DNA from: Epichloe hybrida
Lineage: Eukaryota; Ascomycota; Sordariomycetes; Hypocreales; Clavicipitaceae
Length of the DNA stretch: 64,000 nucleotides
NCBI GenBank assembly: GCA_019022495.1
Contig: JAFEKR010000034.1
Span: 372,001-436,000, forward strand
Direction: 5' to 3'
The position numbers and the translations under genes were made by a program. How positions within the stretch are numbered: the stretch's first letter is position 1; each line of letters begins with the position of its first letter. The notes beneath the pieces were generated by a model. The model was not told the DNA's origin and searched no databases. It saw nothing but the letters and a program-made list of their open reading frames with translations. Positions 45,400-58,994 of this stretch are shown in pieces.

Positions 45400-48300
45400 A
45401 TAGGTTAAGTGGGTTACCCTTGGCTAACGCGATAAATAATATGTGTAGGAGGATATAATAATTCTATGCTAACGCCTTAAATTCGCCCCTTATTATCATA
45501 CCTTTCCTCTAATATTATTATTCTATAGGAGGTTTAAGGCCTTTCTTTGTATACTCCCTTGCCTAATTAATTAGGTTCTTCTTAAGATAATTCTCTACTA
45601 TCTTTACTGTATTAATCCTTATTTTGTCTTCTATAATCTATTAGTTATCCTTAGTAGCGTAGCCCTTCTATCTAATAAGGAATTCGATTCTTAATGTTTT
45701 AGTTTGCTTAAAAATCTTAATCTAATAGCTATAAATTCTCTTGATTTCCTAATAGTCTGCTTCCTGCGAATTATTGAACGTAATTAGTAGAGGAGCTGCC
45801 TCTTCTCTCTTAAATAGGTCTTTTCCTTAGGCTAGCTTTTAAATCTATGTAGCTAATACTACTAGATACACACGTGAATTTAGAGGGAAATCTAATTAAT
45901 ATGCTAAGGGATTTACTTTTTCTAATACCTTATATAGCCCTACCCTTTATAGGGACTATTTCTTCTTTAGTTTGCTAGGTAATTCATATCCCTTGTGTAG
46001 TTATAAATATACTATATCTCCTTTGTTAATATTAACTAGTTTATGGTAATTATTATATTGAATTTTAGCAAGCACGGCTGCTATTGTAATCGCTAATTAG
46101 GCCTTGTGCTAGTATAATTTTCGTAGTACTATAATATTGTTTACGTTAGATCTAGTATTAGTTACGTTATTTAGAGAGAGTAAATTAATAATACTTAGCG
46201 GATGGAAACCGTATAGCAGCTTATTAGGAGCCTGCCCTATGCCCGTAGCTATAGTGTTATTTAGCTAATGCTATAGTGCTAGTAGTAATAATATCTATAT
46301 TATATCTAGGTCCGTTACTATATAATATTGTATTATAATTATTACTATCTGATTTTTCCTTTCCACGGTTCTATCTATCTAAGGGTAATATGCCGTGCCT
46401 ATAAGGAGTTTAACTCCTACACGCCTAAATATCTCCCTCTATATATTAGATATGAACTTTAGGTCTTTATTACTAATAATTTATCTTAGTAATCCCTAGT
46501 CTATAATATATAAGGCATAGAGAAGTAGTTCCGCCTAAATTTCCGCTAGATATATAGTGTGCCCTAGTATTAGAAGAGTTCTCTTACTAAATAGATAATT
46601 CACTAGGTATAGTGAATTATATGTGGTATACCCCTCTATTTGCTATATAGTGTTCGTAGCTAATACTTCTAGTATATCTATTATAAAATTAAGTAAAATT
46701 ATATAAAAAGGTGTTAGCTTTAACTATAATAGTCGTAACTCCCTAGGCGGTTTTAACTAATTAATAGCGTTTTCCTAATACACCGCATAATAGGTAACGT
46801 ACTTATGAATTTGCTAGCTTATACGTGAAAAACAGACTAATTATAACTTTACTACTATTCTAGTGATTCCAAAATGGTGTTAGTTATTGTGTACTAGATA
46901 TAAGATAGATTTGACCTTAGTTGTTGGAATATAGAGCCGGAAAAATCCATCCCTGCTATAGTAATATAGCAGACTATCTTCATGTAAATCCTATCTATAT
47001 AAAGGAATTCTTAGTTTAACTCTAGCATCCCTTACTGCTTGCCTTTCCTAATAGGCTTTTATAGCTAAGATAATTTAGCTGAATTTTCAGTCTAGCTAGT
47101 ATCCTAATATAATTCTAGCCTTAAGTTCGTTGTCTATAATTACTATCGCAATGTATTCCTTACTTACGAAATGCGCACTTGCCTTTAATTTATCATATTA
47201 ACTTTTCTATGCTGTCTCTCTATAGGTTACCTCCACTAGTAGCCTAGAAAGCGTATCTAGGATAATATTTAACGTTCCTAGTATGTGCGTTACCCTAAGA
47301 TTAAATTATAATAAATAATTCACGACTTTTGCTAGTTTTAAATTAGCCTTATCTAGATCTATTATTAATAGTAAGGTATATTTAATAATGCCCTTAGCTA
47401 GAGAATAGTTAGTTAATATATTAACTACTACACTATTAGATTAAACTATTTTTTAGAGTTTCCTAACGCTTTATATAATTATAGCTATCTCTACTTCTAT
47501 TAAACCATACTATTTCTTAGCACGTGATATTGCCTTAGAGAGGAATAAGATTAGCCAAATCCTATTATTCTTAATGTCTTTCCTAGGGATACTTCAACTA
47601 TCCTATTTGTCTTGTAATTAGAAGGCATATAGGCTAAATCCTTCCTTATATACGTTAATTTTAAGGAAAAGCGGTTTCTTTGGGTTATAGTGCTATAATA
47701 TTTATTTCTTGCTTAGGAACGCTTTAATGTCTTTAAAAGCCTTTTTCTTATCTACTATTAGTGAAAACATCTTCTATTACGTCTTTTGTTTCTATACTAG
47801 TTTTAAAATACTAGTGATTTTCTTATCCTTTTCACGGAACTCTCTTAATAGCGTAGTCTTTCGCTCCTATAACAGTTAAATTCGTATATTAAACCATAGG
47901 ATCCTATTACAAAGGAATCCAGCTATCCTAATAAAGGTTTTAAGGCTTAATAGATTGCTTGGGAAAATCATTTTTTGAAATGCTTTAAGTCTATTATTAG
48001 TATTAGTAATTCCATTACTATTAATAACAAAACCTAGTAACTAGATAGCGGGGTAGCTAATAAACGATTTCTTTGCTATAATTATTATCCTGTTTTCTTT
48101 AAGGATCTTAAGCATAATGCTAAGATGATTTAAATAATCCTTAATATTGTCTAAAAAAACAATAATATTATTAATATAAACTTGAATAAAATGCTTATAC
48201 TTTCGGAAAAGTTAGTCCATAAACCTTTAGGCAAAAGCGGGGGAATTTTTGAATCCTATTAGTGCTACATTTAACGCCTTAAGGCCTTGATTTGATATGA

Positions 48301-50000
48301 CTACTATGTGGGCTTAATAGTCCCTCCTAATCAGTAACTAATGGAAAAATCCTATTCCGTTAAAAAGTAAGAAAACCTTCTTACTATATGTGTCGTTTAT
48401 AATATCGCTTTAGTCTAGTAAAGGGTATATATCTAGTATTACTATGTTATTAAGCAGCCTTATATTAATTACTACCCTTCCTTTCTTTTCCTAGCTAGTT
48501 TCGCGCCATACTATAAACGCTAGGCACGCTATAGCCACTAGTTTATCTAAATATAATATCTTGCCCTTTAAGTGCAATTTGTTATGTACTTTATTAAGTT
48601 TGCTTGCGTCCTAGCCCCCTAATTAGTAAGGTCTAATTAGCCTTGTTTAATGTTACTATCCCTTAATAAGGTTAATTCTTATTTTCTAGTCCTTGGGCAT
48701 AGGCATGATGCCTCTATCTTAATAAACATTATATTTATCTGTTAATTTAATAAACTTACTTACTACGTCCTAGTTAATATTAGTAACTTATACTCCAAAG
48801 TAATTAATAATATATAGGATCTTCTCTAGGCACAAGATTCTATAAGATAGTACTCCTATGTTAACCTTTTTTAGATTAAACTTATTATTTCCTTTATCTA
48901 ACTTATTCTCCTTCTTATTCTCTTCTCCTATAGTCTCTATAATATCCTTACTAAAATAGGCATAATATATAAAAGGATTATTAACTAGATAATTAGCATT
49001 AACCTTGCTTGCCGCCACTAGACGTGTAACCTTCTAATGTTTGCTAATAGTAATAGTTTTATCCATTAGGTTATACGCTACTATTTATTTCTAGCTGGAT
49101 CTAGCGATTAATGTATTAGGAAAAAACTTTAAACATAATTATATGTAGTACACGCTTATCTCTTAGTTCTCCTATGCCTCCTTCTAACTAACTACTATAG
49201 TTAACTATATCTTTAGTGGAATTATTACTATATAAGCTATAATAACCTATTAGTGTAGAACTTTACTTATTAGTTAGAATATTTCTGCTTCCACCGTTAT
49301 GTTATAAACTAACCTAAAAACTACTCTAGGACATATGAAATTGATTTTCGCTCTGTACTTATAGAGAAAGTTTATTCTAAGTAGTAGTTTAGGGCCTAGA
49401 TTTAGTATTACATCCGCTATAACTATAAAATGTCTAGCGATTTCTATTTCACACGCTACTCCTAGGAGATAAAAATTAAATATAGCTGTTTTAGTAATAA
49501 AAAAGGAAGATTATACTCTAGATACTAGCTTTAGTTCCTATGTTCTCTATTTTATATTTAACCTGTTTTGCTATAACTATACCTTATCCACTAATATTAA
49601 TAATATCCTAGTGTTAAGGTAGATTTGATAATTCTTACCTTTGTTATTGAATTTTAGAGAAATTTTTAAATATATATTTACTCTCTTCCTATTATATTTA
49701 ACCTCCTAAGGTCTTATAATAGCTTTAATTACTTATCTAGGTGTAAGTTATTTTGGTTTAACTACTTCTATTTTAGTAATTACTATATCTACTTCTTTAC
49801 CGCTATTTTCCGCAAAATAAGTTTTAATAAAGTTAGATTCCTATATTCTAGATTTATTATTCTCCTTATTAGAGACCTCTCCTTCCTTAGCTATATAGTA
49901 ACCATATTCCTAGAGATAGGTTTTATACTATTATACGTTAGAATTATTATTATATACTATAATATAGGCATACTCCTTTTCCTTAGTAAGCGGTTTTTTC
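45400..50000 (-). pseudogene. Element 5 pol remnant (protease, reverse transcriptase, RNase H, integrase, chromodomain)
   Basis: Minus strand. RVVINIRLLNNIVILDIYPL at about 48,478, then FNGIGFFH and an RFMD*LFRKYKHFIQVYINN segment near 48,200, where INN replaces the catalytic VDD. LLGFVINSNGITN and FIRIAGFLCNRI are followed by ERKTTLLREFREK. Integrase C-terminal GPY-like sequence KQSLYRVGLYKVLEKVNPLA lies near 45,950, and the chromodomain EFLIR*KGYATKDN at 45,685, in the same phase as the reverse transcriptase. The open stretch 48,788-49,018 belongs to the protease/RT linker. Confidence 0.78.
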
Positions 50001-50299
50001 TAGCGTTAATAATACCTAGGTTACTATTAGCCTCTAGTGCCTAAAGGTCCTTAGCTTTAAGAATATTATTCTTCTAGTTAATCTTATACTCTTTCTTACT
50101 AGCTTTAGTTAAAACTAGGTCACTCCCCTTAATTCTCTTAAGTTTTATTCTACTAAGGCCTTTGGTTTTGCCCTTTAGTAAGTTAATTTTACTAATATAG
50201 CTTAGGTTAGAAAAATCCTAAGGATCCTTACTAGTTCCTATTATCCCATTAGTATTATAGATTTCTAGGCTAGAATCACGCATTTATTAGCCTATTCTA

Positions 50300-52100
50300 G
50301 TTAGCTTATATCTTATTTTTATTATCTTCTGACTTACTATTAGATTTATTTATGTTAAAATAGACTTTAAGCTTTCCTTTACTCTTTTTGCCTTTTTCTT
50401 ATCCTTTACTACGTAGGTAATCACGTAGGTTATATCTCTTATTATCCACTATAGTAATATATACTAATCTTATATCCTTATAAGTTAGCATTAGATATAT
50501 CTATTATAATCCTAGATAGAGCTTAAGGCGTAAATATATTAGGAGCTAATGGTTAGTCGTTTCGCTATTAGCTCTTATATATTAGAAAATTTTTAATGTA
50601 AATTCACGAAAAGATACTTTATTAAGGATATTTTCTTTAGTGTACTCTACCTTATTAAGCTATGCTATTATATCCTATACTTAAATGCTAAATTCCTTTT
50701 ATACTATGGTAAATACTAATAATATATTGTTAAATATAGTGGCTTATTCGTTTATATTAAGATGTTATCTGTACTATACTATTATATCTCCTTGGAATAG
50801 CGTCTAGATCTTCTTTTAGATAATATCTTATTAGCTAGGGTTAGTATAATGTAAGTAGTCTTTAATAGCCTAGACTTATAATTTAATATTATAAAAGATA
50901 GTCTGTTTTCTATTGTAAGTAATAAGGTTAGTACTAGCTTCTTCTAGTTTATTATAAGGCTTAAAATGTCCTATATCCGTGATTTTCTATGTCGAATTCG
51001 CATTTTATTCCATTACCTCTGTTTATTAATTGTACCAGTCTTAATCTAATGCTAGATCCGCTTTTCCTTAATAACTAGGATTAATATGCTATCCCTGGTC
51101 TAGTTAATATAGGGTTAGCTGCGGCGGATTATATGGATTTAACTGCTACTATTAGATTCCTAGCTAGTATAGTAGTATTGTTAGTTATGCCGCTAGTCTA
51201 GACTAAGTATCTAAGTGACTATTATGTTAACCCTAGTTGCTTAGTAGATATACTATCCTTTGCGTGGGATTCTGCGCTAATAGTGTTAAACCTGCTAAGG
51301 TAGTAGCACTCTATAAACCTCTAATTTTAGATATTAATCTTAACGCTAGATAGTCTATTCTATCCACCACCTAGCTTAATATAGCTTATTGCATAGCCTG
51401 TTACTGCTTTATTATTCCCTATAAGAGCTATGCGGTGTTATATTTATTTACCCTAGCGTGTGTTTCTCCTAGTTCTAATATATTTCCTAAAGGTTCTAGC
51501 TATAGATCCTGTGGATTTAGCTTAGTTAGAGGGCTAGGGGGTTCTATGCTTAGTCTAGTAGTGTTATTTTTAGGGTAGTTTACGATCCCCTTTCCTTTAT
51601 TAATTTTGCCTATCTCTATTATACTTAGACTAGTAGTGTTGTTTTTAGGGTAGTTTATAATCCCCTTTCCTTTATTAATTTTACCTGTCTCTATGCTCCT
51701 TTTGGTTCTAGTTATAGTGTTACTATTAGTAATACTAGTAATGCTTTTAGATTATTGCCCTAAAGCTTTGCTTCCTTCTAATTTAGTAGAATTATTAAGG
51801 AATCCTTTAGATTTAGCCTTAGAGATATAGTTTCTAACTTAATTCTAAATAATGCGTATAGTTTACGTATTAATTAGATTCTAGTGAATAGGTGGCTCCT
51901 GAGATATTAGCTATTCTTATCTCCTTATAATTCCGTTATTAAATTTATAGTGTGTAAGTTTATATAAGTCCTTCTAATTACTAATCCTAATAAGTTTTTA
52001 TTTTTAATGTTTAAAATCCGGATTTATATTATTAAAAGTCTAGAACTAATAAATAAGGCGTAATTCGCTCTTAGTAACTAGGAAAGTGTTAAAAGTGTTT
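50300..52100 (-). pseudogene. Element 5 gag-like region
   Basis: Position between the 5' LTR (right) and pol implies gag. No clear zinc knuckle was found. It contains an in-frame 75-bp tandem duplication (51,549-51,698). Assignment is by position. Confidence 0.45.
51549..51698. repeat. 75-bp tandem duplication in the gag region of element 5
   Basis: Units 51,549-51,623 and 51,624-51,698 share AGTAGTGTT...TTTTTAGGGTAGTTTA and CCCCTTTCCTTTATTAATTT, and differ by transitions at several sites (for example TTTACGAT versus TTTATAAT). The period is 25 codons, so the frame is kept. Confidence 0.8.
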
Positions 52101-52202
52101 AGTTCTCTATATTAACGCCGTAGATAATTGGTTTTAGATATATAGGTATTATATCTAGGTTACTAGAGATACGTAATAAAAGAATCTCTAATTGCTACTA
52201 CT

Positions 52203-52409
52203 TATTACGTGCTAGCTTTACATGTTATTAGGTCAAATCCGTTAGAGGGGCTAACGGATTCGTAGGTTTATAAGTCATGCTAAGTTTACTTATAAAAGCT
52301 ACTCTTAGGGGCAGGTTTAGATGTTAGAAGTAAGTTAATTCCTCTACCTATAATGCCAAACTCGTTCTTATCCTTCTTGTTAGTGGCTAAGCAGTTTCGC
52401 CACGTAACA
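52203..52409 (-). repeat. 5' LTR of element 5 (minus orientation)
   Basis: 207 bp. The inner start is mutated (TATTACGTGCTAGC) and the outer end preserved (GCAGTTTCGCCACGTAACA). The hairpin CAAATCCGTTAG / CTAACGGATTCG is retained at 52,234-52,262. Confidence 0.88.
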
Positions 52410-52414
52410 ACTAG

Positions 52415-52709
52415 GAAGAGCTCTTTAATTATTAGCACTTATAATTAAGAATAGTAGTTAAGTAAGTCTTTAGGTAGTATAAGCGAAAGTAAAAGATTAT
52501 TCGCTATAGTATAGCTAAATATAAGTTTCTTATGTAAATTAAGATAATCTATACTATTACTAGTTTATTTAACTTTATTAAAATAGGTGGGAAGGAACCT
52601 AATAAATTTAAAGCATATAAGATAGAGCTATTACCTCTAGATAAGCGTAAAGCTCTTTAAGTAGCTACTAGGCAAGCTAATAAGATAAATTAACACTATA
52701 TAGGGTTAT
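52415..52709 (+). pseudogene. PIF/Harbinger transposase, second part
   Basis: Continues the transposase after element 5. KELFNYQHLQLRIVVKQVFR followed by QYKRK corresponds to the family's ...LRNxVERxFGxLKRRF segment, in which the third catalytic residue (Glu of VERxFG) has become Lys and the Gly Arg. SLFNFIKIGGKEPN is the LHNFI region. Cut at 52,709 by element 2b. Confidence 0.7.
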
Positions 52710-53005
52710 TGTTGGAACAAGCATGATATCAACAAGGGTGCGCGCCTCTGATTAGGTGGGCGCGTTGCATCGCGGACCCACATATCCGGCCTAACCGCGC
52801 CGCGATTAGGGTTAGCACATATAGCCTCTTCGCTAATAACCCTAATTAAGGCCCCTTTTCCTGTAATAAATAGCGCACTCTCTTTACTTCTATTTAATCC
52901 CTCTTTTACTTACTTTAATAGACTAGAATATATAATAATTATATACACTTTAGTCTACCCTAAAACCCCTATACATAGGTTAATAGTATCCTATAGATAC
53001 TAACA
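52710..53005 (+). repeat. 5' LTR of element 2b
   Basis: 296 bp with a preserved outer half (GGGTGCGCGCC, GCATCGCGGACCC) and a mutated inner end. Followed by CTAATTAGTAGTTA, the counterpart of the motif after the element 2a LTR. Confidence 0.9.
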
Positions 53006-53019
53006 CTAATTAGTAGTTA

Positions 53020-56000
53020 TCTCTATAAATACCATAGATTAGTAAGGTTTATAGAAGAGGTATTAGTATTAAGGACTTACCTTATAAAAAAGGAAGTGCT
53101 ACTCTAAGATACTAAATGTACTAAGGAAGAAGTATAATTTAGCTCTCCTTTTACCTTAAGTAACTATAACTAGCTTTATACTAATTCTAAGCTTATTAAC
53201 TTAATTAAGGCCTAGTTAGTAACTAACCTAACCTATCCTTAATTATTTAATTAAACCCACTAAGGGATAAAGATAATAGCTTCACTTATAATCCTTTAGA
53301 CTTCTATTAATTCTCTATTTCCCTTACCCCCCTATTTACTACTAATATTATAGTAAAATATTAAGATTAACTAGAGGGATCTAGAGCCTAAGATATTCCC
53401 TCTAATTATAAATACACCTTCCCCCCTAAGAATACTAGAAGAGAAGCTAATTTATAAGTTATATCTCACCTCCTTAACTATATATCCCCTGATTTATACT
53501 AATATATTATATAATAAGCACTAGAGAATAAGGAATTATTTAATCTTAAAGTAAATACTACCCTTAAAGAACTTATAGCCTAGATTCTTATTAAGAAAGT
53601 AACCTATAAATATAAGAACCTATACCTATAAACCCTATTTACTATCTTTAGTAATAACTTTAGAGGATAGAAATAAGAAATATTCTAAGTAGTAAATCCT
53701 AAAGCTATAAAGAGTCTTTAAGACTTTCTCTTCTTTAGTAACGTTTATATAGACCTATAGAGTTGCTATAAGATAGTAGTCTTGCTTAAAGATATTATTA
53801 ACTATAATAGATTTTATAACTAGAAAGAAGAAGAAATATAGGAAGTTACTAGGAAGTATTCCCTCTTTAAGAGGTAAATAGTAGAGAAGGACTTCTATAA
53901 AGACCTCCTTCCTATTAGTATCCCTTCTTTTAGAGATTAACTAAAGTAACTAATTACTTTACATTATCCCTAATTCCCTTAACTACTATAATTACTCCTA
54001 TTCTATTCCTAGATTCTGTTACACTAATCCCTAAGCATACTAAGTATAAGGTAAAGGCATAATAGTAAAGGTAATCCCCTTATTATAAGCCCTTAACTAT
54101 AACCCTAGACCCCCCTTATTTCCCCTCCTATAATAAGGCACTATAATCCCCCTCTATAATCTAGGACTATAGCACCTCTTCTATAAGATTTAATTATCCT
54201 TATTCCCCCTTAGGAGATAGGCTAACCCTTATTAAAGTAACTACTTAATCTTAATAAATTCTATAGTAATAAGAGTATTAAGTATAGCGCTAGGGAGTAT
54301 AATATTCTTAATATTAAGCTCTTAACCTATTAAAGGAAGTATAAGATACTAGGAATTACATAAGAATAGTTAGGCTATAGTTTTAAGTTTATACTAAAAG
54401 GAAGACCTTTATAGTATTTCTTAGAGAACCTTTTAGGCTAAGGAGACCCCTAAGATCTCCTAACTCTTATCTATAGGATTAGGTAGAAGTTTAAGATAGA
54501 TAATACGTATTAAAAGAACTATCTATTATAGGGAAGATTATAACTGCTTATAATTATCTAAGAGAACCCTAGTAAATTAAAGATTAAGTACTTTAAAGAC
54601 CTTATAATAAAGCTTTTAAATCTCTAAAGGGTAAATCCTTATGGATCCTAGTTAGAATTAGACCTTTATAGTTAGATTCTAAATGCCTGCAAAGGAATCC
54701 TAGAATATAGGGCCTATATTATTAATCCTCCCGTTAATCTCTAATGCTTTTACAAATAGATAAGGATATTAATTAGTAAATCTAAAGCTTTAATTAATTA
54801 GTAGTAGTTCCTTATAGAAGCTAGCACTAAGGAACACTTTTAGACTAACTATAAGTATAATAGAAAAGGTAAGGAAGCCTAGTATAGTTAATCTTTATTA
54901 AAGAGTAAGCCTTAATGCTTAAAAAAGTGTTATATATGCAGTAAAGAAGGTTATTAGTTAACTAAACACTTGGATAAGGACTAGAAGAAGGTATTCTAAT
55001 GATTTAAGAATTACTCTTACATAGACTTAACAGCTTCTTTATATAATACGTTCCTAATATAGTATAAAGGTAATAATAATCCTAAATTAGCTAAGGATAA
55101 TAATATTAACTAATACCTAATAGAACTTGGTTTTAGCAAAGAAGATAGTAATAGCTAAGTGCTTATAAGCTTCTTTACACACAGGACCACCTATAATAGC
55201 TATGTAACCACTAAGATTCTTACTAGTAAAGTAATAACTTATACTTTAGTTAAGAAGGATTTATTTAATCTTTAGGAACTAGATAAGGCACTAAGCATAT
55301 TTATACTTAAAGAATAATATTTATCTAGAACCTTTAAAGGCATTATAGCTAATATAGGTGCTGCAGAATGTTTATTAGCAAGCTACCCTTAATTCTTAGC
55401 TTTATAAAGTATAATACTAACTATTACACTTAATAAGTTAGATACTAGGAAGATAAAGATTAAATTCAGCCCTAGAGAACTAATTAAGGCACTTAGATTA
55501 ATTAAAGTGCTAACTCTATTCGGAATTATTCTCTTTTAGGTAATCCCTATAAACACTCCCTTTCTCTTATGCCTTAATAATATAACCTACCTAAAGATTA
55601 ACTTCCATATATTAAAGAATATTCTATAGCAAGGGAATATTAAGCTTCCTATTATACGTAAATAGGGGCAATGTAAATGCTTCTTAATAAAGAAGAAAGT
55701 GTTACTTAAAGTTATCTTATAGAGATTAAGCTTTGCTAATTATATTAATGCTTTAGACACCCTTTAGTTTAATATCTTTATGATTTACTATATAAATTAG
55801 GGCATAAGGTTAAGTTTAAAGCTATTAAGAAACTAACTAAGGTTTACTAGCAGTACTAATTACACGCGGATAGCCTACATTAGTTTAAATTTACTCTTTA
55901 GGATAAATATGCCTATAATTATGAAATCATTATAGACATTATATATCTTAATAGTAACTACCTTATTCTGCAAGTTATTAATATAGCTATATCCTTTAAT

Positions 56001-58470
56001 ATAGCTAGATTTATTAGAGATATCTCTGTAAAGACCACGTAGGAAGCACTCTATCTTTACTAGATTAACGTCTATCTAGGCCCCCTGGATTTAATTGTTA
56101 TAGATACTAGAATAACCTTTAGAGGCAAGGAATTTAAGCAGCTTACGTTATTAATAGCGATTAAGATCAAAGACATCCCTATTAAGGCTTACTATAGCAT
56201 TAGTAAGGTTAAGTAATATTATAAGCCACTCTAAAGAGCCTATAATATTATCTAATAGGAATGCCTAACAACGCTAGAGCCTATAGTATTATAAATAGTA
56301 GTTAAAGCTATAAATAACACCATAGGATTAAATAGTCTTATACTAATAGTCCTTATTTTCAGCGCGTATCCTCATATAGTTAAGGAATCGCCTCCATTAC
56401 CAGATATCACGCAGCGAGCCCTTGCGATCTAACTAGCAATGAAGGAAGTTAAGCGTATTTATGCCTAGCGGAAAGTTAGTAATACCCTTGCTATAAGAAA
56501 TAGTCCTAACACCTTTATAACTATTAACCTCCCGCTAGGATTACTTGTACGTGTGTAGCGTAAAGGTAAAGGATAGGTAGGCCCTTATAAGCTATTAGCT
56601 ATAGAAGGTAAGACTTACACTCTTAAGCTCCCTTAAGGCCCTAAGGCCTTTAGATTAACGTCCGTTAGGCCTTTTTATAAAGATCCTAATAAAGAGAGAC
56701 CTCCTAAGAGTATAAATAACTAAGATACCTCCCTATAGCCTATAGCTATCCCTCCTGCTAATCCCCTAAGGTAAGAACCTAGAAGACCTTAGAAGAACCC
56801 CCCTATTATTATATCTAATATTAATTACGCAGATTAAATAAAAAACAAGACTAATGTCTTTCTATTAGCTAAGGAAAGCTCTAACCTTAAGCTTATAATC
56901 TAATTACATAAGGGAGGAATTATTAAGACCCCTAGCAAACCCTTTAAGCTATCTACTAAAGCTAAGATTAATTCTCTGATTAAATAAGGCGTATTTAAAT
57001 TTATTAAGTATAATAAAAGAGAGCATAGTAGAGTTTAAATTTTTAATTCCTATATTATTAACAAGGTAAAGGGTAAGATAACGGATTTATACAAGAAGTT
57101 AAGGCTTGTAATCCAAGGTTACGGTAATAAGGAGAAGCTAGCAATCCTTACATAGGCCCTAATAATCCAGCAAGCTAGCTAGTGATTAATCCTCACGATA
57201 GCACCTGCGTTATTATTGCTAGGCCTTATCCTCTGGCTTCGCAATATTACATAGGCCTATATGCAAGTATAAACGCTTCTTAGTTATATAATCCTAGCCT
57301 AAATCCCTATCTAAATCCGTTACCTGTACCCTATAGGTATGATAATATAAGTAATTAAGCCTTTATATAGTATTGTAAAAGCTAGCACCTACTAGTAGGT
57401 AATGTATTATTATTACTATAGAGAAATGCTCTAGATAATAACCTTTACGTTTAACCTATGCCTACTCGTAATAATAAAGGAGAACCTAACCTTTGCGTGT
57501 ATAGGGATGTAAACTAATAATATAATTAGACTATCTAACTGTAAGTTCTCTTAATAAGAGAAAGATTAATTAAAAGCTACTTCTTTTACTACTAAACTAA
57601 AGTAAATCCTTTTTATAGGGAACCTACTAACCTTTAATAGTAGTATTATTACTCTTAAAAATAATATAATTATGCTAAGGCAGAAGGGCTAGAGTAGAAA
57701 GCTTTAGTTAATCCTACTAACTAATTTAAAATAGGCATACATAGAATAACAAGCTTAAGGCGCGTATATTACCTTAATTTACTAACCTAAAGCCTGCTTT
57801 AACCTTTCTATTATTATATAACACTAAGAGCTATCACCTTAAGATATAAAGAGCCTAAACTAATAGATTTAATAGTAAATTAATAATCTAAGCTAAGGAT
57901 TAAGGTTTGTACTATTTAATCTTAAAAAGGCAAAGCTTTTTGCATTTATAGATAGATTATTTGCTAATAACTAGGACCTTACTTCCTAGCTAGGCTACGT
58001 ACTTATCCTAGCTAGTGAAGTCTAAGAGGAAAACACCTTTATAATCTAAGGTAACATTATGCACTATAGCTCTACTAAGAGCAAGAGAGTCACAAGAAGT
58101 GTGCTTACCTCTGAGATCTATAGCATGGTTGCTAGTGCTAATATAGCTCACGCAGTCTTAATAACGCTTAGGTTAATTACCTATTAATTAAACCTCCCTA
58201 TGATTCCTGTTATTATCTATACTAATTTGTACTCTTTATATAAATGCCTTATTAAGCTTAGTACTATAAAGGAGAAGCGTCTTATAATTAATATTATAGC
58301 CCTTTATTAATTATACAAGCAACAAGAGATCTATAAGATTAGATAGATTAATAGGAATAATAACCTTGCTAATGTATTTACAAAGGCATTGCTAAATAAG
58401 GTATTTAAGAGGTTTATTATAAGCAATAAGGCAACTATTAGGATAGAAGGGTAGGTTACATAATTATAAC
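53020..58470 (+). pseudogene. Element 2b gag-pol remnant
   Basis: Complete Copia order without interruption: gag with a zinc knuckle (CYICSKEGY, about 54,930), integrase (about 55,860-56,760; DLIVIDTRITFRGKEFKQ near 56,090), then reverse transcriptase and RNase H (to about 58,470; TNLYSLYKCLIKLSTIKEKR near 58,225). Many TAA/TAG stops. Confidence 0.75.
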
Positions 58471-58693
58471 GTTTGTGTTAATCTAATGAGATTAAAGGTG
58501 TTAAGAATTAGGCTTACTTATTCTTATATAGGCTTATAGATTAGATTTTGTTATTTATTATACCCCTTCCCCTTACCCTTTTCTTATAATATTATTCGCG
58601 ATTATTTAATCTTATTTATTCCTTAATTCCTATTCACTTCTCTTATTAATATTATACATTAATAATATCTTATTAAAGAGAGAGAGTTTCTAG

Positions 58694-58989
58694 TGTTAGA
58701 ATAAGCATAATATTAACAAGGGTACGCGCCTCTAATTAGGTAAGCGCGTTGCATTGCGGACCCACATGTCTAGCCTAACCGCGCTACGATTAGGGTTAGC
58801 ATATGTGGCCTCTTTGCTAATAACCCTAATTAAGGCCTCTTTTCCTATAATAAATAGCATACTCTCTTTGCTTCTATTTAATCCCTCTTTTACTTGCTTT
58901 AATAGACTAGAATATATAATAATTACGTGCACTTTAGTCCACCCCGAAAACCCTACGCGTAGGTCAATGGTATCCTGTAGATACTAACA
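58694..58989 (+). repeat. 3' LTR of element 2b
   Basis: 296 bp. The inner start is mutated and the outer end preserved (CCCTACGCGTAGGTCAATG). Open frames on both strands at 58,732-58,987 are by-products. Confidence 0.9.
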
Positions 58990-58994
58990 GTTAT

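Larger units (their letters stand above)
41720..52409 (-). mobile_element. Gypsy chromovirus-type LTR retrotransposon element 5 with extra 3' reading frame
   Basis: The LTRs at 41,720-41,926 and 52,203-52,409 are 207 bp each, with ends TGTTACGTG...CACGTAACA. ACTAG is duplicated at 41,715-41,719 and 52,410-52,414. Total 10,690 bp, long for a fungal Gypsy. The coding strand is minus: gag at the right, protease, reverse transcriptase (about 47,850-48,700), RNase H, integrase and chromodomain (about 45,600-46,900), then a further reading frame (about 42,130-45,090) before the 3' LTR. It is inserted into the Harbinger transposase gene. Dead by RIP-type mutations. Confidence 0.9.
52710..58989 (+). 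mobile_element. Copia-type LTR retrotransposon element 2b (uninterrupted copy)
   Basis: The LTRs at 52,710-53,005 and 58,694-58,989 are 296 bp each, with GTTAT duplicated at 52,705-52,709 and 58,990-58,994. Total 6,280 bp. It is collinear with element 2a but lacks the Gypsy insertion: at 53,725-53,729 it shows the single TTTCT of the empty site. Differences from 2a are mostly C/T and G/A transitions. Confidence 0.92.
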
